This document shows, in pieces, positions 29,363-37,430 of a DNA stretch of 64,000 bases. Position 1 is the stretch's first letter, and every line of letters begins with the position of its first letter. A program made the position numbers and the translations under genes. The DNA comes from Pararhizobium sp. YC-54 (GTDB lineage: Bacteria > Pseudomonadota > Alphaproteobacteria > Rhizobiales > Rhizobiaceae), in assembly GCF_025847205.1 (NCBI RefSeq), contig NZ_JAOYTH010000003.1:248001-312000 (forward strand), read 5' to 3'. Below the pieces are notes generated by a model. It was not told the DNA's origin. It saw only the letters and a program-made list of their open reading frames with translations, and ran no database searches.

Positions 29363-31450
29363 TCAGTTCATCGGGCTTTTGTCGCCGGGCTTGCCCGGCA
29401 GCTGCTGCGGGAACAGTTCGTAGTCACCCTGCTTGTCCGCCGCCACAAACACCCGTTCGCGGATGATCGTGTCTTCCGCCCAGTTGAACATGAAGATCGG
29501 GGCGCCGCTTGGAATATTCGAGAAGCGCTTGTTGATGATCAGCGCTCCCGGATACTCCGTCAGACCAACCGAGTTCACATGGGTCGTGGCGATCTTCTGA
29601 TACTGCTTCATCAGGTCGGCCCGCTCGTCATTGTCGTTACTGGCAATGAACTTGTTGACGGTATCGACCAGCTCCTGCTCGAACGGCATCAGATCGAGCT
29701 TGCCGCTTTCCGGCACGCGATGGTGCCAGCTGGTGCGCGGACCGGTGGCTGCGAGCTGCGGCGTGTTCTGCACCACGGAGGACAGTTCCGCTGTGTTGCG
29801 GTGAACCATCCAGTCGAAGCGACCGGCATAATTGGTCGCGTCACGCTGCTTGCCGTCGAGCGAGTTCAGCACGACCCGAAGGCCCAGCTGTTCCATCTGC
29901 CCGACGACGCCTTCAGCAAGGTTCTTGTCGGTGTTGTAGTCCGACGACACTAGCAGCACGATCTCGACATCCTTGCCGCCGAGCTTATCGGCCGGATAGT
30001 TGACGAAGCCGTTGCCGTCGGTGTCCTTGAGGCCGACCTTTTCGAGCAGCGCCTTGGCACCTTCCAGATCGAACGGATAGTAGACGGTCGACTGGCGGTC
30101 GTAGAAGCTTGTTCCAGACGAGAGGCCGCCCGGATAGATCGCGGTGAACGGACCCTTGACCAGCGATTCGCCGATCTTCTTGCGATCGACCGCCATGGTG
30201 ACCGCCTTGCGGAAGTCTTCGTTGCGGTTGAGTTCGCGAACAGCCTGGGCGCGTTCGTCCGGTTCGCCCCAGCCATTGCCGGAGAAGTTCATGTATAGAT
30301 TATAGCCGATCAGCCGGGCGCCGAAGGCCAGGCGGGCCGGCGCGGTATCCTGCGCTGCACGCTTCAGCGATTCGACGAAATTCTCGGGCTGTTCGAGATT
30401 GGAGAAATCACCGGAACCGGCAATTGCCTGCACGTCACGGTCGGCCCAGGTCGACAGCTTGTAGTGCAGCTCGTTGAGATAGGGCAGCTGGTTGCCGGCT
30501 TCGTCCACCTTCCAGTAGTAGGGATTGCGGCGCATCACGACGATGTCGTCCGGGCGGTACTCGACCGGAACCCAGGCGCCCATGATCGGAATGTTCATGT
30601 ATTCCGGCGGGAAACCGTTCTTGTACTGGTCGTAGGTGAAGCCTTTGGCGTATTTCGGATGCTTGGTCTTCAGGATATGCGCCGGACCCGGGCAGAATGT
30701 GCCATAGGCCATGGAATAGAGATACTGGCGCGGGAAGGCTTCCTTGAAAGTCCATTCGACCGTATTGGCATCGATGGCCTTCAGTGTCGTGCCTTCGCCG
30801 AAGGTTTCCGGCGTTGCGCCATTGAGCGGCGAGACATTGGGATCGACGACATTGTCGTCCCAGTAGAACATTACGTCTTCGGAGGAGAAGGGAACGCCAT
30901 CCGACCATTTGGCGCCTTCGATCAGGTGCATGGTCAGCTTATGGCCATCTTTGGACCATTCCCAGCTCTTTGCCAGATTGGGAAGCGGTTCAACATCCTT
31001 GGCTTCGACCTGATAAAGCGGGGCCGTCCGCGTCAGGCATTCGGACATCTCGATATCGATGCCGCCCCAGCCCTGCGTCTGTCCGGCGGAATAGTTCCAG
31101 CCTTCCGGCCGCCCGCCGATGACATGGCGCATCGTATCGCCATAAACACCAACGCCATCCGGCATGTTGCCGGTCTTGAAGACCAGCGGTTCCTTTGGCA
31201 GGCGCTCGGCAACCGGCGGCAGCTTGCCGGTCTTGACGAATTTCTCGGTGACCCAGTCGGGCTCGTGATATTCCGGCAGTGCCTTGTATTCGAGGATGGA
31301 ATCGCGCGGCACATAGGTGATCTTGCCCTGCGCCGGGAATGGCGGCTGCTCGGGCACCACGGTCGGCTCGGAAGCCCAGGCCGTAACGGCGAATGCAGAC
31401 ACGCCCAAAAGAAGCGCGCTGGTCGTTTTCAGATGGCGAAAGCGTTTCAT
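29363..31450 (-). CDS. agpA: Periplasmic alpha-galactoside-binding protein (AgpA-like)
   Basis: A 695-residue type 5 (oligopeptide-class) binding protein. The signal peptide is MKRFRHLKTTSALLLGVSAF with cleavage near AWA-SEP. The family core is seen in PLPNLAKSWEWSKDGHKLTMHL, WSDGVPFSSEDVMFYWDD, and VTMAVDRKKIGESLV. Such proteins are longer than sugar-type binders, and the closest known relative by context is S. meliloti AgpA, needed for melibiose and raffinose uptake. Good ribosome site (AGGGAG). A hairpin lies in the 180-base gap after agaL1, so agpA may have its own control. Confidence 0.9.
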   Translation of the reverse strand: MKRFRHLKTTSALLLGVSAFAVTAWASEPTVVPEQPPFPAQGKITYVPRDSILEYKALPEYHEPDWVTEKFVKTGKLPPVAERLPKEPLVFKTGNMPDGVGVYGDTMRHVIGGRPEGWNYSAGQTQGWGGIDIEMSECLTRTAPLYQVEAKDVEPLPNLAKSWEWSKDGHKLTMHLIEGAKWSDGVPFSSEDVMFYWDDNVVDPNVSPLNGATPETFGEGTTLKAIDANTVEWTFKEAFPRQYLYSMAYGTFCPGPAHILKTKHPKYAKGFTYDQYKNGFPPEYMNIPIMGAWVPVEYRPDDIVVMRRNPYYWKVDEAGNQLPYLNELHYKLSTWADRDVQAIAGSGDFSNLEQPENFVESLKRAAQDTAPARLAFGARLIGYNLYMNFSGNGWGEPDERAQAVRELNRNEDFRKAVTMAVDRKKIGESLVKGPFTAIYPGGLSSGTSFYDRQSTVYYPFDLEGAKALLEKVGLKDTDGNGFVNYPADKLGGKDVEIVLLVSSDYNTDKNLAEGVVGQMEQLGLRVVLNSLDGKQRDATNYAGRFDWMVHRNTAELSSVVQNTPQLAATGPRTSWHHRVPESGKLDLMPFEQELVDTVNKFIASNDNDERADLMKQYQKIATTHVNSVGLTEYPGALIINKRFSNIPSGAPIFMFNWAEDTIIRERVFVAADKQGDYELFPQQLPGKPGDKSPMN

Positions 31451-31514
31451 TGTCGTTGTTTCTCCCTCATGCTTCAGGCCGGCCCGGTATGGGCGGCTCT
31501 CCTCCTAAAAGCAC

Positions 31515-31545
31515 CCGGCAGGGGCGGCATCATGCCGTCTGCCGG
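31515..31545 (-). promoter_or_regulatory. Stem-loop between the first GH4 gene and agpA
   Basis: CCGGCAG (31515-31521) pairs with CTGCCGG (31539-31545), enclosing GGCAT/ATGCC. No T run follows. It could be a processing or stabilising hairpin setting different levels for enzyme and binding protein, or a REP-like element. Confidence 0.4.
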
Positions 31546-31629
31546 AAGAGAGCGGACGACGGATCGCCCACTCCCAGACCTGTCTCCTCCTCAGGAAAAC
31601 GGGCCGCGCATATCTGCAAACCAGGCGTT

Positions 31630-33102
31630 TTAGCCGGCTGCCTTCAGCTTCGTTGCTTCCTTTTCGGCGCGCAGTTCGTCGATCGAGCGAACCTCGCGGC
31701 GGGCAACGCCCTTCCAGTCGCGCGTCTTGACGGTCGCCTTGCCCAAACGCTCCTTGGCCGCAGGGACGGCATGGGCATATTGCGGCAGCCACTCAGCCTG
31801 GGCGACGACCATCTCATCGACCATCTGCCAGACCTCCTCCGGCGTGCAGATGGCACCGACCAGCGGATCGTGCAGGACCGCCAGCTTCAGAAGGTCGATA
31901 TCGCCCGAGATGGCGGCGTGAACCGACATGCGTTGAACATTGATCGAGGAAATGCAGGTGGCGGCGCAGGCTTCCGGCAGAGTGATGCCGGCGACCATGT
32001 TGATGCCGAAGCGATCGACAAAGCCGGGCGATTCGATGATCGCGTCGGACGGCAGGTTGGTGATGACGCCGTTGTTCTTGACGTTGAAATGGCCGCGGTA
32101 GACACGCCCGGTTTCCAGCGCCTCGAGAATGTGGCTGGCATGTTCGTTGGAGCGGCGGGCGGGATCGATCGGTTTGCCGGCATCTTCGAGGAACTGCGGA
32201 AATTCCGTCTCGAACCAGTTGCGGGTCTCAGTCGAGTAACGCAGGTAACCGCCGGTTTCGCCGTGGATCCAATCGGACATATCGATCCAGCGGGTAATTT
32301 CCTCCGGCCGCTTGCGGTACCAGGGCAGGTATTCCGACAGATGACCGTTGCTCTCGGTGGAGTAGACGCCGAACCGCTTCAGGACATCGATGCGCAGCTT
32401 CTCCTGCTGCGAGAAAACCGGATGCGCCTCGAAGGCTGCAACCAGCTCGTCCTTGCCTATTCTGCGACCCTTGACGCGCACATCGGTAAACCAGGTCTGA
32501 TGATTGATGCCCGAGCAGATGTAGTCGAGCTCGCCATCCTTGGCGCCGAGGATTTCAGCGATCTGTTCGGCACCGTGCTGGACGCCGTGGCAAAGGCCGA
32601 TCGTATCGACCTTGCCATATTCGATCGCAGCCCAGGTGTTCATCGCCATCGGGTTCGCATAGTTGAGGAACTTCGCGCCGGGCTCGGCCAGTTCGCGGAT
32701 GTCCTTGCAGAAATCGAGGATGACCGGGATGTTGCGCTGGCCGTAAAGAATGCCGCCGGCGCAGATCGTATCGCCGACGCACTGATCGACGCCATATTTC
32801 AAGGGGATGCGGATGTCGTCGGCATAGGCGGCCAGACCGCCGACGCGCACGCAGGAGATGATGTAGCGTGCGCCTGCGATCGCCTCACGGCGGTCAGTCG
32901 ATGCCGTGACCTTTGCCGGCAGGTTGTTGGACTGGACGATCTTGTCGAGGATCGACTTGATCATGCCAAGATTGTGCTCGCTCATATCGGTGAGCGCGAA
33001 CTCGACGTCGCGGAATTCCGGAACGCAGAGAATGTCGGTAAAGAGTTTCTTGGTGAAACCGACGCTGCCGGCGCCAATAATGGCTATCTTGAAGCTGCTC
33101 AT
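31630..33102 (-). CDS. GH4 family alpha-galactosidase (AgaL1-like)
   Basis: A 490-residue cytoplasmic NAD+/Mn2+-dependent glycosidase. It begins MSSFKIAIIGAGSVGFTKKL (Rossmann fold); the metal-site Cys is in IGLCHGVQHGAEQ and the His in SGINHQTWF; NPMAMNTWAAIEYG is the GH4 hallmark. The ATG at 33102 has GAGG at the right distance; 33174 would add a proline-rich non-conserved leader. It is the first gene of the alpha-galactoside operon, transcribed away from its AraC activator, and is clearly related to, but distinct from, the last gene, perhaps giving different galactoside or linkage preferences. Confidence 0.88.
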   Translation of the reverse strand: MSSFKIAIIGAGSVGFTKKLFTDILCVPEFRDVEFALTDMSEHNLGMIKSILDKIVQSNNLPAKVTASTDRREAIAGARYIISCVRVGGLAAYADDIRIPLKYGVDQCVGDTICAGGILYGQRNIPVILDFCKDIRELAEPGAKFLNYANPMAMNTWAAIEYGKVDTIGLCHGVQHGAEQIAEILGAKDGELDYICSGINHQTWFTDVRVKGRRIGKDELVAAFEAHPVFSQQEKLRIDVLKRFGVYSTESNGHLSEYLPWYRKRPEEITRWIDMSDWIHGETGGYLRYSTETRNWFETEFPQFLEDAGKPIDPARRSNEHASHILEALETGRVYRGHFNVKNNGVITNLPSDAIIESPGFVDRFGINMVAGITLPEACAATCISSINVQRMSVHAAISGDIDLLKLAVLHDPLVGAICTPEEVWQMVDEMVVAQAEWLPQYAHAVPAAKERLGKATVKTRDWKGVARREVRSIDELRAEKEATKLKAAG

Positions 33103-33245
33103 GCTGTCCTCGTCGCTGGTCATTCGACCGGGAAAAACGGACAGGGTAAAATCAATGCGCGGGAAACAAGGCATTTCTCATGCCGCTCGCCTCCCTGCTC
33201 TCCCTGCCGACGCCGCTCCAACCCGGTCATCTTGCTTTGTTGATG

Positions 33246-33265
33246 GGCATTATGCGTATAATGCC
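33246..33265. promoter_or_regulatory. Inverted repeat in agp divergent promoter region
   Basis: GGCATTAT-GCGT-ATAATGCC is a perfect 8-bp inverted repeat with a 4-base spacer, 30 bases before the AraC-type regulator start and 144 bases upstream of the GH4 gene. It is a reasonable binding site for the activator or for another regulator. Confidence 0.45.
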
Positions 33266-33294
33266 GGGTGCCGCCAGAGAGGTATTGTGCTTTC

Positions 33295-34218
33295 ATGGGT
33301 AATTCTATGCTGAAACGACTGATCGAGAATGGGCCGGTGATGCGGACGGTTTCGCTGCCGCGCGGACGCCACAGCCTGCACACCATGCCGACCAGCACGG
33401 GCTACGAGATCCGCACCGATTCAACCTATGACTGGGACGGCCGCAAGCGCGGCCAGACGCCGTTTACCGTGCTTCAGCACACGATCGGCGGCGCCGGCAA
33501 CCTGCGTTACGAGAACCGCACCTACCGGGTACGCGAGGGCGAGACGTTGCTCGTGCTGGTGCCGCACAATCATCGTTACTGGCTGGAGCAGAATGGCCGA
33601 TGGGAGTTCTTCTGGATTTCCATGAACGGCGAGGAGGCGCTGCGCGTCCACAAGGCCATTCTGGCGACAACCGGTCCGATCCTCAATCTGAAGCCGGAAA
33701 CGATCGAGCGTCTTGCCGATTGCAGCCTGCGGCTGATTTCAGGCGGTGCCGATGCGCCGGGCAGCGCCTCTGCCATCGCCTACGAGTCGGCGATGGTGCT
33801 TTACGACGATGTCTTCGGCTCACATCCGGCCCTCAGCCAGGAATACCGGACGATGCAGCATGTCATCGACCACATCATGGCGAATTTGCAGCATCCGTTG
33901 CCGGTCGAGAAACTGGCGGATGTCTCCGGTCTCAGCCGGGCGCATTTTTCGCGGGTCTTTGCGGCCAGCGAAGGCATGCCGCCGGCAGAGTTCGTGTTGC
34001 GCAAGCGTCTGCAACGCGCGACCAAGCTCCTGACCAAGGCAGCCCATCTGTCGGTGAAGGAAGTGGCCGTAATGTCCGGTTTCGAGGATCCGAACTATTT
34101 CGCCAAGGTGTTCCGCCGCTATTTCGGCGCCAGCCCGACGGAGTTCCGCACCACGGGCATGTATTCGAGCATTGCCACCAATGGCCGGGATTCGGCAGCG
34201 GCCTCGACGCTTGAGTGA
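33295..34218 (+). CDS. agpT: AraC-family activator of the alpha-galactoside locus (AgpT-like)
   Basis: A 307-residue regulator: an N-terminal cupin-like sugar-sensing domain (about residues 15-140, with TYRVREGETLLVLVPHNHRYWLEQ) and a C-terminal pair of helix-turn-helix motifs (VEKLADVSGLSRAHFSRVFAA and VKEVAVMSGFEDPNYFAKVFRRYFGASP). The latter is the AraC signature. The ATG at 33295 gives MGNSMLKRLIENG; an ATG at 33307 and a non-ATG start at 33268 are alternatives. It is divergent from the GH4-agpABCD-GH4 operon, the same arrangement as S. meliloti AgpT, which activates it on alpha-galactosides. Confidence 0.85.
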   Translation: MGNSMLKRLIENGPVMRTVSLPRGRHSLHTMPTSTGYEIRTDSTYDWDGRKRGQTPFTVLQHTIGGAGNLRYENRTYRVREGETLLVLVPHNHRYWLEQNGRWEFFWISMNGEEALRVHKAILATTGPILNLKPETIERLADCSLRLISGGADAPGSASAIAYESAMVLYDDVFGSHPALSQEYRTMQHVIDHIMANLQHPLPVEKLADVSGLSRAHFSRVFAASEGMPPAEFVLRKRLQRATKLLTKAAHLSVKEVAVMSGFEDPNYFAKVFRRYFGASPTEFRTTGMYSSIATNGRDSAAASTLE

Positions 34219-34231
34219 GTTCTGCCCCGGA

Positions 34232-34408
34232 TTAGTAGAAGAGATGCCAGGGCGTCAGGAATGCGCGGCTCAGTTCCTGCTCGCGTTCCCGGTCAAGGTC
34301 CACCGGTTCTTCACGGCCTTGCCTGACCGGCATCTCAACGCGGATGGTTTTTTCCTTCTTCGCCGGAGGCGTCAGGTAACCGAGGGTCATTCCACCGTGA
34401 TAAAACAT
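34232..34408 (-). CDS. Small hypothetical protein (58 aa)
   Basis: A 58-codon frame with a good ribosome site (GGAGA, 6 bases before the ATG at 34408) and rhizobial codon use. The product starts MFYHGGMTLGYLTPPAKKEK, is hydrophilic and charged in the middle (QGREEPVDLDREREQELSR) and ends FLTPWHLFY, with aromatic residues at the C-terminus. No family is recognised. It is convergent with agpT, whose stop lies 14 bases away. It could be real; no other frame in this gap looks better. Confidence 0.5.
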   Translation of the reverse strand: MFYHGGMTLGYLTPPAKKEKTIRVEMPVRQGREEPVDLDREREQELSRAFLTPWHLFY

Positions 34409-34704
34409 TCAGTTCTCCGCTTTTCCGTGGACCCGTTAATGGTCTTGAACACAATCCTGACACAATTGGTCGACCTGTCAATAGTCTATGATTTTGATGT
34501 CCTATTTCGTAGCGACGCTGCCTGGCAGTGTCCAAGCTTGCCAAAAACCATCTCCCTTTGAAAAATAATATAATCTATAAATTTTATGATGATTGAAAAA
34601 TCGATCCGGCATCGCTGATGGCTAAAGGCGTTCTTTGCTTGAGACCGGGGCGTCTTTAGTGCGTAAATCGACACCATGAACGACGACAAAAGAGTGGACC
34701 TGAG
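34409..34704. other. AT-rich intergenic region, no gene
   Basis: About 296 bases, noticeably AT-rich around 34555-34620 (AATAATATAATCTATAAATT). It should hold promoters for the flavin reductase gene (plus) and the small ORF (minus). No defined operator was recognised. Confidence 0.5.
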
Positions 34705-35235
34705 ATGAACGTCGCCTTGAGAAATTCGCTCGACCGTCTCGCCCCGCAGCATGTGGCGGATGAGGACGCCTTGAAATCGGCCATGCGGCGGATGTCGGGC
34801 GGTGTCTCCGTCATTACCGCCGGGGTTGGCGACGAGCGTACCGGCGCGACCGTGACCTCGGCCACGGCCTTGTCCGTCGATCCGCCGACAATGATCGTCA
34901 ACATCAACCGCAGCTCCTCCAGCTGGCCGATCATCAGCCGTTACGGGCATTTCTGCGTCAATATCCTCAGCGCCGACCAGCAGGACGTGGCCGACCGGTT
35001 TGCCGGCAAGGGCGGACTGAAGGGGATCGACCGCTATGACGGTGCGGAATGGTTCACGCTGGCAAGTGGCGCGTCTGTACTGCGCGGGGCACTCGCCGGT
35101 ATCGATTGTGAAGTGGATGAAGTGATCGAGCGGCATAGCCATGCGATCATTCTCGGTCGGGTCGTCTCCATCGTCGCTGGCGACGGGCACTCACTGGTGT
35201 ACAGCAACGGCCGCTACGGCCGCTTCTCGCTCTAG
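34705..35235 (+). CDS. Flavin reductase family protein (HpaC-like)
   Basis: A 176-residue FMN-binding split-barrel protein. Markers are ALKSAMRRMSGGVSVITAG at the start of the domain, TVTSATALSVDPPTMIVNIN (flavin phosphate site), SRYGHFCVNILSADQQDVADRF, and a final LVYSNGRYGRF. Such proteins supply reduced flavin to a two-component monooxygenase or act as stand-alone reductases. No partner monooxygenase is adjacent. It ends in a 4-base convergent overlap with an FAD oxidase gene. Confidence 0.9.
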   Translation: MNVALRNSLDRLAPQHVADEDALKSAMRRMSGGVSVITAGVGDERTGATVTSATALSVDPPTMIVNINRSSSSWPIISRYGHFCVNILSADQQDVADRFAGKGGLKGIDRYDGAEWFTLASGASVLRGALAGIDCEVDEVIERHSHAIILGRVVSIVAGDGHSLVYSNGRYGRFSL

Positions 35236-36359
35236 GATTTGAAGCGTAACGGGCTGAATTTCTCAGGATTAAGCGCCTTGGCCCTGAATCCCTCCGGCTG
35301 CGGTCGGCCGGTGAGCAGGCTTGCCGCCAAAGCTCCGAGCGCTGGAGAGGTCAAGATACCGTAGCCGCCCTGGCCCGCCAGCCAGAAGAAATCCGGATGA
35401 TCGGCTGCAGCGCCGATCACCGGCAGCCGGTCGGATGAAAAGCTGCGCATGCCAGCCCAGCTCTTGGTAGCGCGACGGACCGGAATGGTCGTTGCCTCCT
35501 CGACATAGTGCGCGGCCCAGGCCACATCGAGTTCCTCCGGCTGGACATCGCCGGGCTCGCAAGGCGTCGCATCAGCCGGGCTGGCCAAAAGCCGGCCGGC
35601 GTCGGGCTTCATGTAGAAATCCTCGTCGATCTCGTTGATCTCCGGCATATCGGAGATATCGATCCCTTCAGGGAGATCGACTGTGATGGCCGTGCGGCGA
35701 TGCGGAACGATGCCGAGCGGCCTGACACCGAAAATTTCCGCCGTTGGGTCCGCCCAGCCGCCGGCGGCGTTGACGACGGTTTTGGCGCGCACAGGGCCTA
35801 TCGATGTCTCGATGGTCCAGGCTTGGCCGTCGTGGCTTGCGGAGACAACGGCGTGACGCTCGCGGATGTCTGCGCCATTGCGCCGTGCTCCCTTTGCATA
35901 CCCCTGCAAAAGGTTTTCGACTTCGATGTCCCAGAAGTTGGGATCGTAGAACGCCGCGGCGGCATAGCCCGGTTTCAGGATCGGCAGCCGCGCCAGCGCC
36001 TCCTCCTCGTCGAGCCGTTCGAGCTCCGGTGTGAAGGCAAGTTCGGTGCACAACACCTCTTCTAGCCGGGAGATCTTGTCCGCAGTGGCGATCATCACCC
36101 CGCCCCGCCTCTTCAGAAGCGGAATATCCGAAAATCCGTCCGGCGGACCGTCGAAGAAATCCTTGGCGATCGCAGCCAGTCGGCAGACTTCGGGCGCGTT
36201 GTAGCGCAGCACGAATTCGGCGGCGGAGCGGCCGGTGCTGTGATAGCCGAGCGCCGTTTCCCGTTCGAGCACCACACAAGAGCGATGGGGCCCAAGGAAA
36301 TAGGCGAGCGACAGACCGGCAATGCCGCCGCCGATGATCGCCACGTCGAATGTCTGCAT
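35232..36359 (-). CDS. FAD-dependent D-amino acid dehydrogenase, DauA-like
   Basis: A 375-residue DAO-family flavoenzyme. The FAD-binding site is FDVAIIGGGIAGLSLAYFLG at residues 4-23; GYHSTGRSAAEF, VVNAAGGWAD and WLAGQGGYGILTSPA are family signatures. It resembles Pseudomonas aeruginosa D-arginine dehydrogenase DauA throughout, keeping the His of GYHSTGRSA, the Tyr of DEDFYMKPDAG, the Arg of PHRRTAI and the Arg of WAGMRSF that line that active site, though the Tyr after SAA is Phe here. So it probably oxidises D-amino acids to keto acids. The ATG at 36359 is used; the frame to 36431 adds an unconserved leader. No dauB-like partner is present. Confidence 0.82.
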   Translation of the reverse strand: MQTFDVAIIGGGIAGLSLAYFLGPHRSCVVLERETALGYHSTGRSAAEFVLRYNAPEVCRLAAIAKDFFDGPPDGFSDIPLLKRRGGVMIATADKISRLEEVLCTELAFTPELERLDEEEALARLPILKPGYAAAAFYDPNFWDIEVENLLQGYAKGARRNGADIRERHAVVSASHDGQAWTIETSIGPVRAKTVVNAAGGWADPTAEIFGVRPLGIVPHRRTAITVDLPEGIDISDMPEINEIDEDFYMKPDAGRLLASPADATPCEPGDVQPEELDVAWAAHYVEEATTIPVRRATKSWAGMRSFSSDRLPVIGAAADHPDFFWLAGQGGYGILTSPALGALAASLLTGRPQPEGFRAKALNPEKFSPLRFKS

Positions 36360-36461
36360 GTCGGCCCAGCCCTTTACGGTATCCGCGCGATCTCCCGTCG
36401 CGCAACTGGACCCTAGATGCGGCCTTTCCAATGTTCAAATTTATAGTGACGAAGGTGACTA

Positions 36462-37418
36462 TCAGGCAGATTGATGCCCTGTGCTATGATCCAGCGGCTC
36501 CGTTTCTGCGACATGGCGCAGGAAGGCCGCTTCGGCGGGATTGAGGATCGCGTTGGGATTGGAGATGCGGAAAACATCCGTGGTCGGCAGGAGGTCATAG
36601 GGCGGCAGTTGCCAGAGGCCGCCTGCAGCAAGGCCCGGTGCCGCCAGATGATCCGGCACCATGCCGATGCCGATATTGGCGGCGATCAGACGCAGCACTT
36701 CCTCGACATTGCAGGAGACGGCCCGCACCTGCTGGCCGAAGGAACCCATGGCGCGCACCGCGGTGATGGCATTCATGTGCTGGCCGCCGAGAACATCGGC
36801 GATGAAGGCAATATAGGGATCACCGCGCAGGTCGTTCAGCGCCGCACCAGTGACGCCGAACAGCCGGTGGCCGCGGCCGCAATAGAGCCCATATTGCTCG
36901 CGGATATGGAAAGCCTTGGTCAGCGCATCGGGAATATTGCCGTCGCAGAGGCCGATGGTGGCAATGTTGCGTTCGACCGCGCTGATGACGCTGACAGTGG
37001 TTTCGACCGTGATACTGATCGTCGCCTTTGGATAGAGCCGAAAGAAGCTTTCAAGCTTGCGGTCCCAGGCCGGATTGTGCGCATGGCTGACCGAGTGGAT
37101 GCTGACATGGCCGGTGACGTCGTCGCCGGCTGTCTCCAGCGCATTCGGCAGGCGCACCACCGCCGCGAAGATTTCGCGGCATTGGCGGTGGAGCTTTTCG
37201 CCGGCCTCCGTCAGATCGAAGCGGCCCGGGCGGCGGTCGATCAGTTTCTGGCCGACGGTCTGTTCCAGCCGCTTCAGCGCCATGCTGACGGCCGGCTGCT
37301 GCAACAATAACCGGTTGGCCGCCGCGGTGATGCTGCCCTCCTCGACCACGACCACAAAAGTTCGCAGCAGGTTCCAGTCAAGATTGTGGGCGAAGCGTTC
37401 GAGGCGATTGTCGGGCAT
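36462..37418 (-). CDS. LysR-family transcriptional regulator
   Basis: A 318-residue regulator with an N-terminal winged helix (WNLLRTFVVVVEEGSITAAANRLLLQQPAVSMALKRLE in parts, residues about 14-70) and a periplasmic-binding-like effector domain (VTGHVSIHSVSHAHNP onward to about 300). It is 12 bases after the M24 peptidase gene on the same strand, so both are probably co-transcribed. The divergent gcdH-CoA transferase genes across the peptidase are candidate targets, since LysR proteins control glutarate genes elsewhere, but that is inference. Confidence 0.9.
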   Translation of the reverse strand: MPDNRLERFAHNLDWNLLRTFVVVVEEGSITAAANRLLLQQPAVSMALKRLEQTVGQKLIDRRPGRFDLTEAGEKLHRQCREIFAAVVRLPNALETAGDDVTGHVSIHSVSHAHNPAWDRKLESFFRLYPKATISITVETTVSVISAVERNIATIGLCDGNIPDALTKAFHIREQYGLYCGRGHRLFGVTGAALNDLRGDPYIAFIADVLGGQHMNAITAVRAMGSFGQQVRAVSCNVEEVLRLIAANIGIGMVPDHLAAPGLAAGGLWQLPPYDLLPTTDVFRISNPNAILNPAEAAFLRHVAETEPLDHSTGHQSA

Positions 37419-37430
37419 GGGAAATCGCAA

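Noticed and set aside
31393..33243. A 616-codon plus-strand frame opposite the first GH4 gene
   Set aside because: Same reason: the GH4 motifs are on the minus strand, and this frame has no recognisable domain.
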